64,000 bases of DNA. It comes from Incurvaria masculella. Its lineage: Eukaryota > Arthropoda > Insecta > Lepidoptera > Incurvariidae. The position numbers and the translations under genes were made by a program. Location: NCBI GenBank assembly GCA_946894095.1, contig OX335642.1:14519021-14583020 (forward strand). The letters run 5' to 3'. Shown in pieces: positions 62,523 to 64,000 of the stretch; the stretch's first letter is position 1, and every line of letters starts with the position of its first letter. The notes under the pieces were generated by a model. That model was not told where the DNA came from. It saw only the letters and a program-made list of their open reading frames with translations, and ran no database searches.

Positions 62523-64000
62523 TTTGCAGGACAAACCAGTTTAGCGCAGTTCTAACTAGCTATTTAAAAATGTTAAATAGGTTGAGATTATTTTTTGCTG
62601 CTATCATTTTACAATTTGTATCATTTAACAATTTGATTACTTTATAACACCAGGAGTCAATCAAGTCTATTTGATACTGAGAAAAAATTACCTTAGCCTA
62701 TTTTAGATTTTACGAAACTAGTTTTACCTACGGAATTTGTCTTCCTAAATTCCGATAAAATTATAAGGCACTGACCTGGTAGAGGCTAGCAGAATTTAGA
62801 GGCGGCACAGACGTACGATTTCCGGATTCGGTTTACGAATACCGAATCGGAATCGAGTTCTCAGAACTCAGCCGCTACTCAAAGTTCATTTTTCAAATTA
62901 GAAATTCGAAACGTACAACGGCATGTGTGCGACGGGTCATAGATTTTGTATAAAGGCGCCATATTCGGAGGACACCACAAAGGTATGTCTGCGCAGTATT
63001 TTATACGACTTCATATGCAATGAGATGCTGTTGGATTGTCTATTACTACACTAACTGGGTAGGTAACTTCAACTTCGGTTTTGACTTCCGCCCGGCACGT
63101 CCGCATAAAATGAACACGGTTCCTGAATAATTTCTCACTGTTTGCCGTCCCAAATATATTCATGGTCAGCAGATTTCCTGCTTTGCTCCTCTTCGAGGGC
63201 AGTATCTATGTCGGAAACGAAATTTAATAATATTTCTTGTAATTATCACTACCTGATAATATCTAACGCCTGGCGACTCTGTATTTCCCTTCACTTCACA
63301 CCAACATGGTATGTGCGGCTTGTACCTATGGAAAGCTTCATTGTTACCGTAAATTATAGGCTACTTACCATCACATAAAATCACCTAAGGAGTAAGCTGC
63401 GGGGTTATATGTGAAAGAAGCCGGGTGAAAACCGACAGTTTTCCCCACCCTAAACGCCTAATACTAGTGTTTCGTTACAATTAAATCGTAAATTCCTTAT
63501 AACGAACATCTCTATTCGCCAGAACACGCAAACGACGCAAACGGTTTAGTAAGATATTTCACTCGGCAGCAAGGATTTCTGGGTATGAATATTGTACAGG
63601 GAATCGCTCAGTATTCCGCCTACACGCCCAACAACACACGACACCATTACCATTCACACATTCTAATAAGCACTGACAGATAATACCTACCTACGTACCT
63701 GCATACTTACCTAGTAATCGATAGAACTGCCATCCTTTGGAGAAAATAAGTTTTAGCGAACTGTCTCTTCGTCTTGCCAAATCTGTAAATTGACCTAGAA
63801 AACCAAGTGGTAAAATGTTAGGGGGGCATTTTGGTGTGGTTTCGTATTTCACGGGATATTGACTAAGTGATAAGTAAGTAGATAGGATATACAAGTGAGT
63901 TGACAGTAAAGTCATTCTAGCGGTCATTTTTTTATCGTAAAAACAGGAAAAAGTTTGCGCTGCAAACATTTTACATGCAAATAGTGATTCGTTATTTTAT
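62523..64000. other. Unassigned DNA to the window edge
   Basis: No gene or repeat family was recognised. A small inverted repeat (CCGGATTCGGT / ACCGAATCGG) lies at about 62820-62850. The frame at 63691-63969 (-) has no recognised domain. Confidence 0.4.

Overview
The window looks like nuclear DNA of a lepidopteran insect (moth or butterfly). It is AT-rich and non-operonic, and it is crowded with short repeats of kinds I associate with Lepidoptera. Examples are the 'CCGGCCAAGTGCGAGTCGG...TTTGGGTACGGAACCCTA' elements carrying GGAC microsatellites, non-autonomous Helitrons that start TC-TATACTAATATTATAAA and end GCAGCTAG, 5S- and tRNA-headed SINEs sharing one tail, and foldback elements containing the insect telomere motif TTAGG. 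No prokaryotic gene organisation is present.

The one host gene I can name is pangolin (pan, TCF/LEF), on the minus strand. Its first coding exon (beta-catenin-binding N-terminus, MPHAHSG..., 56 codons, ending at a GTGAGT splice donor) is present as seven near-identical tandem copies of a 217-bp unit at 36290-37808, followed by a broken eighth copy at 36132-36271. Only the 5'-most copy (37592-37759) is joined to a unique 5' leader and a good splice acceptor (38005). No later pan exon was recognised, so much of 1-36 kb could be first-intron DNA and 38-64 kb upstream intron or promoter DNA; that is inference.

Layout: 1-2.8 kb, a satellite-like array of about 630-650-bp units, each folding into a long inverted repeat and headed by a piece of a dispersed element. 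2.8-36 kb, mainly decayed non-coding DNA with SINEs, Helitrons, LINE 3' fragments (RTE-like near 24.1 kb, Jockey/CR1-like near 33.5 kb), a TIR element at 7.2 kb and a telomere-motif foldback element at 31.4-32.1 kb. 36.1-38.0 kb, the pan exon array. 38-47 kb, more repeats, including two adjacent GGAC-microsatellite elements, one interrupted by an AAA|TTT insertion without target duplication (Spy-like). 47-58 kb, mostly unique DNA with a hAT MITE, Harbinger-like MITEs and an RTE fragment. 58.6-62.5 kb, two insertions of the same non-autonomous Helitron; the second was invaded by a MITE whose right terminal repeat expanded into a 26-copy, 31-bp minisatellite.

The features worth most attention are the pan exon-1 array and the minisatellite born from a transposon end. 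No functional rRNA, tRNA, CRISPR or intact transposase gene was found. Family names for repeats come from structural hallmarks read by eye; no database search was possible.
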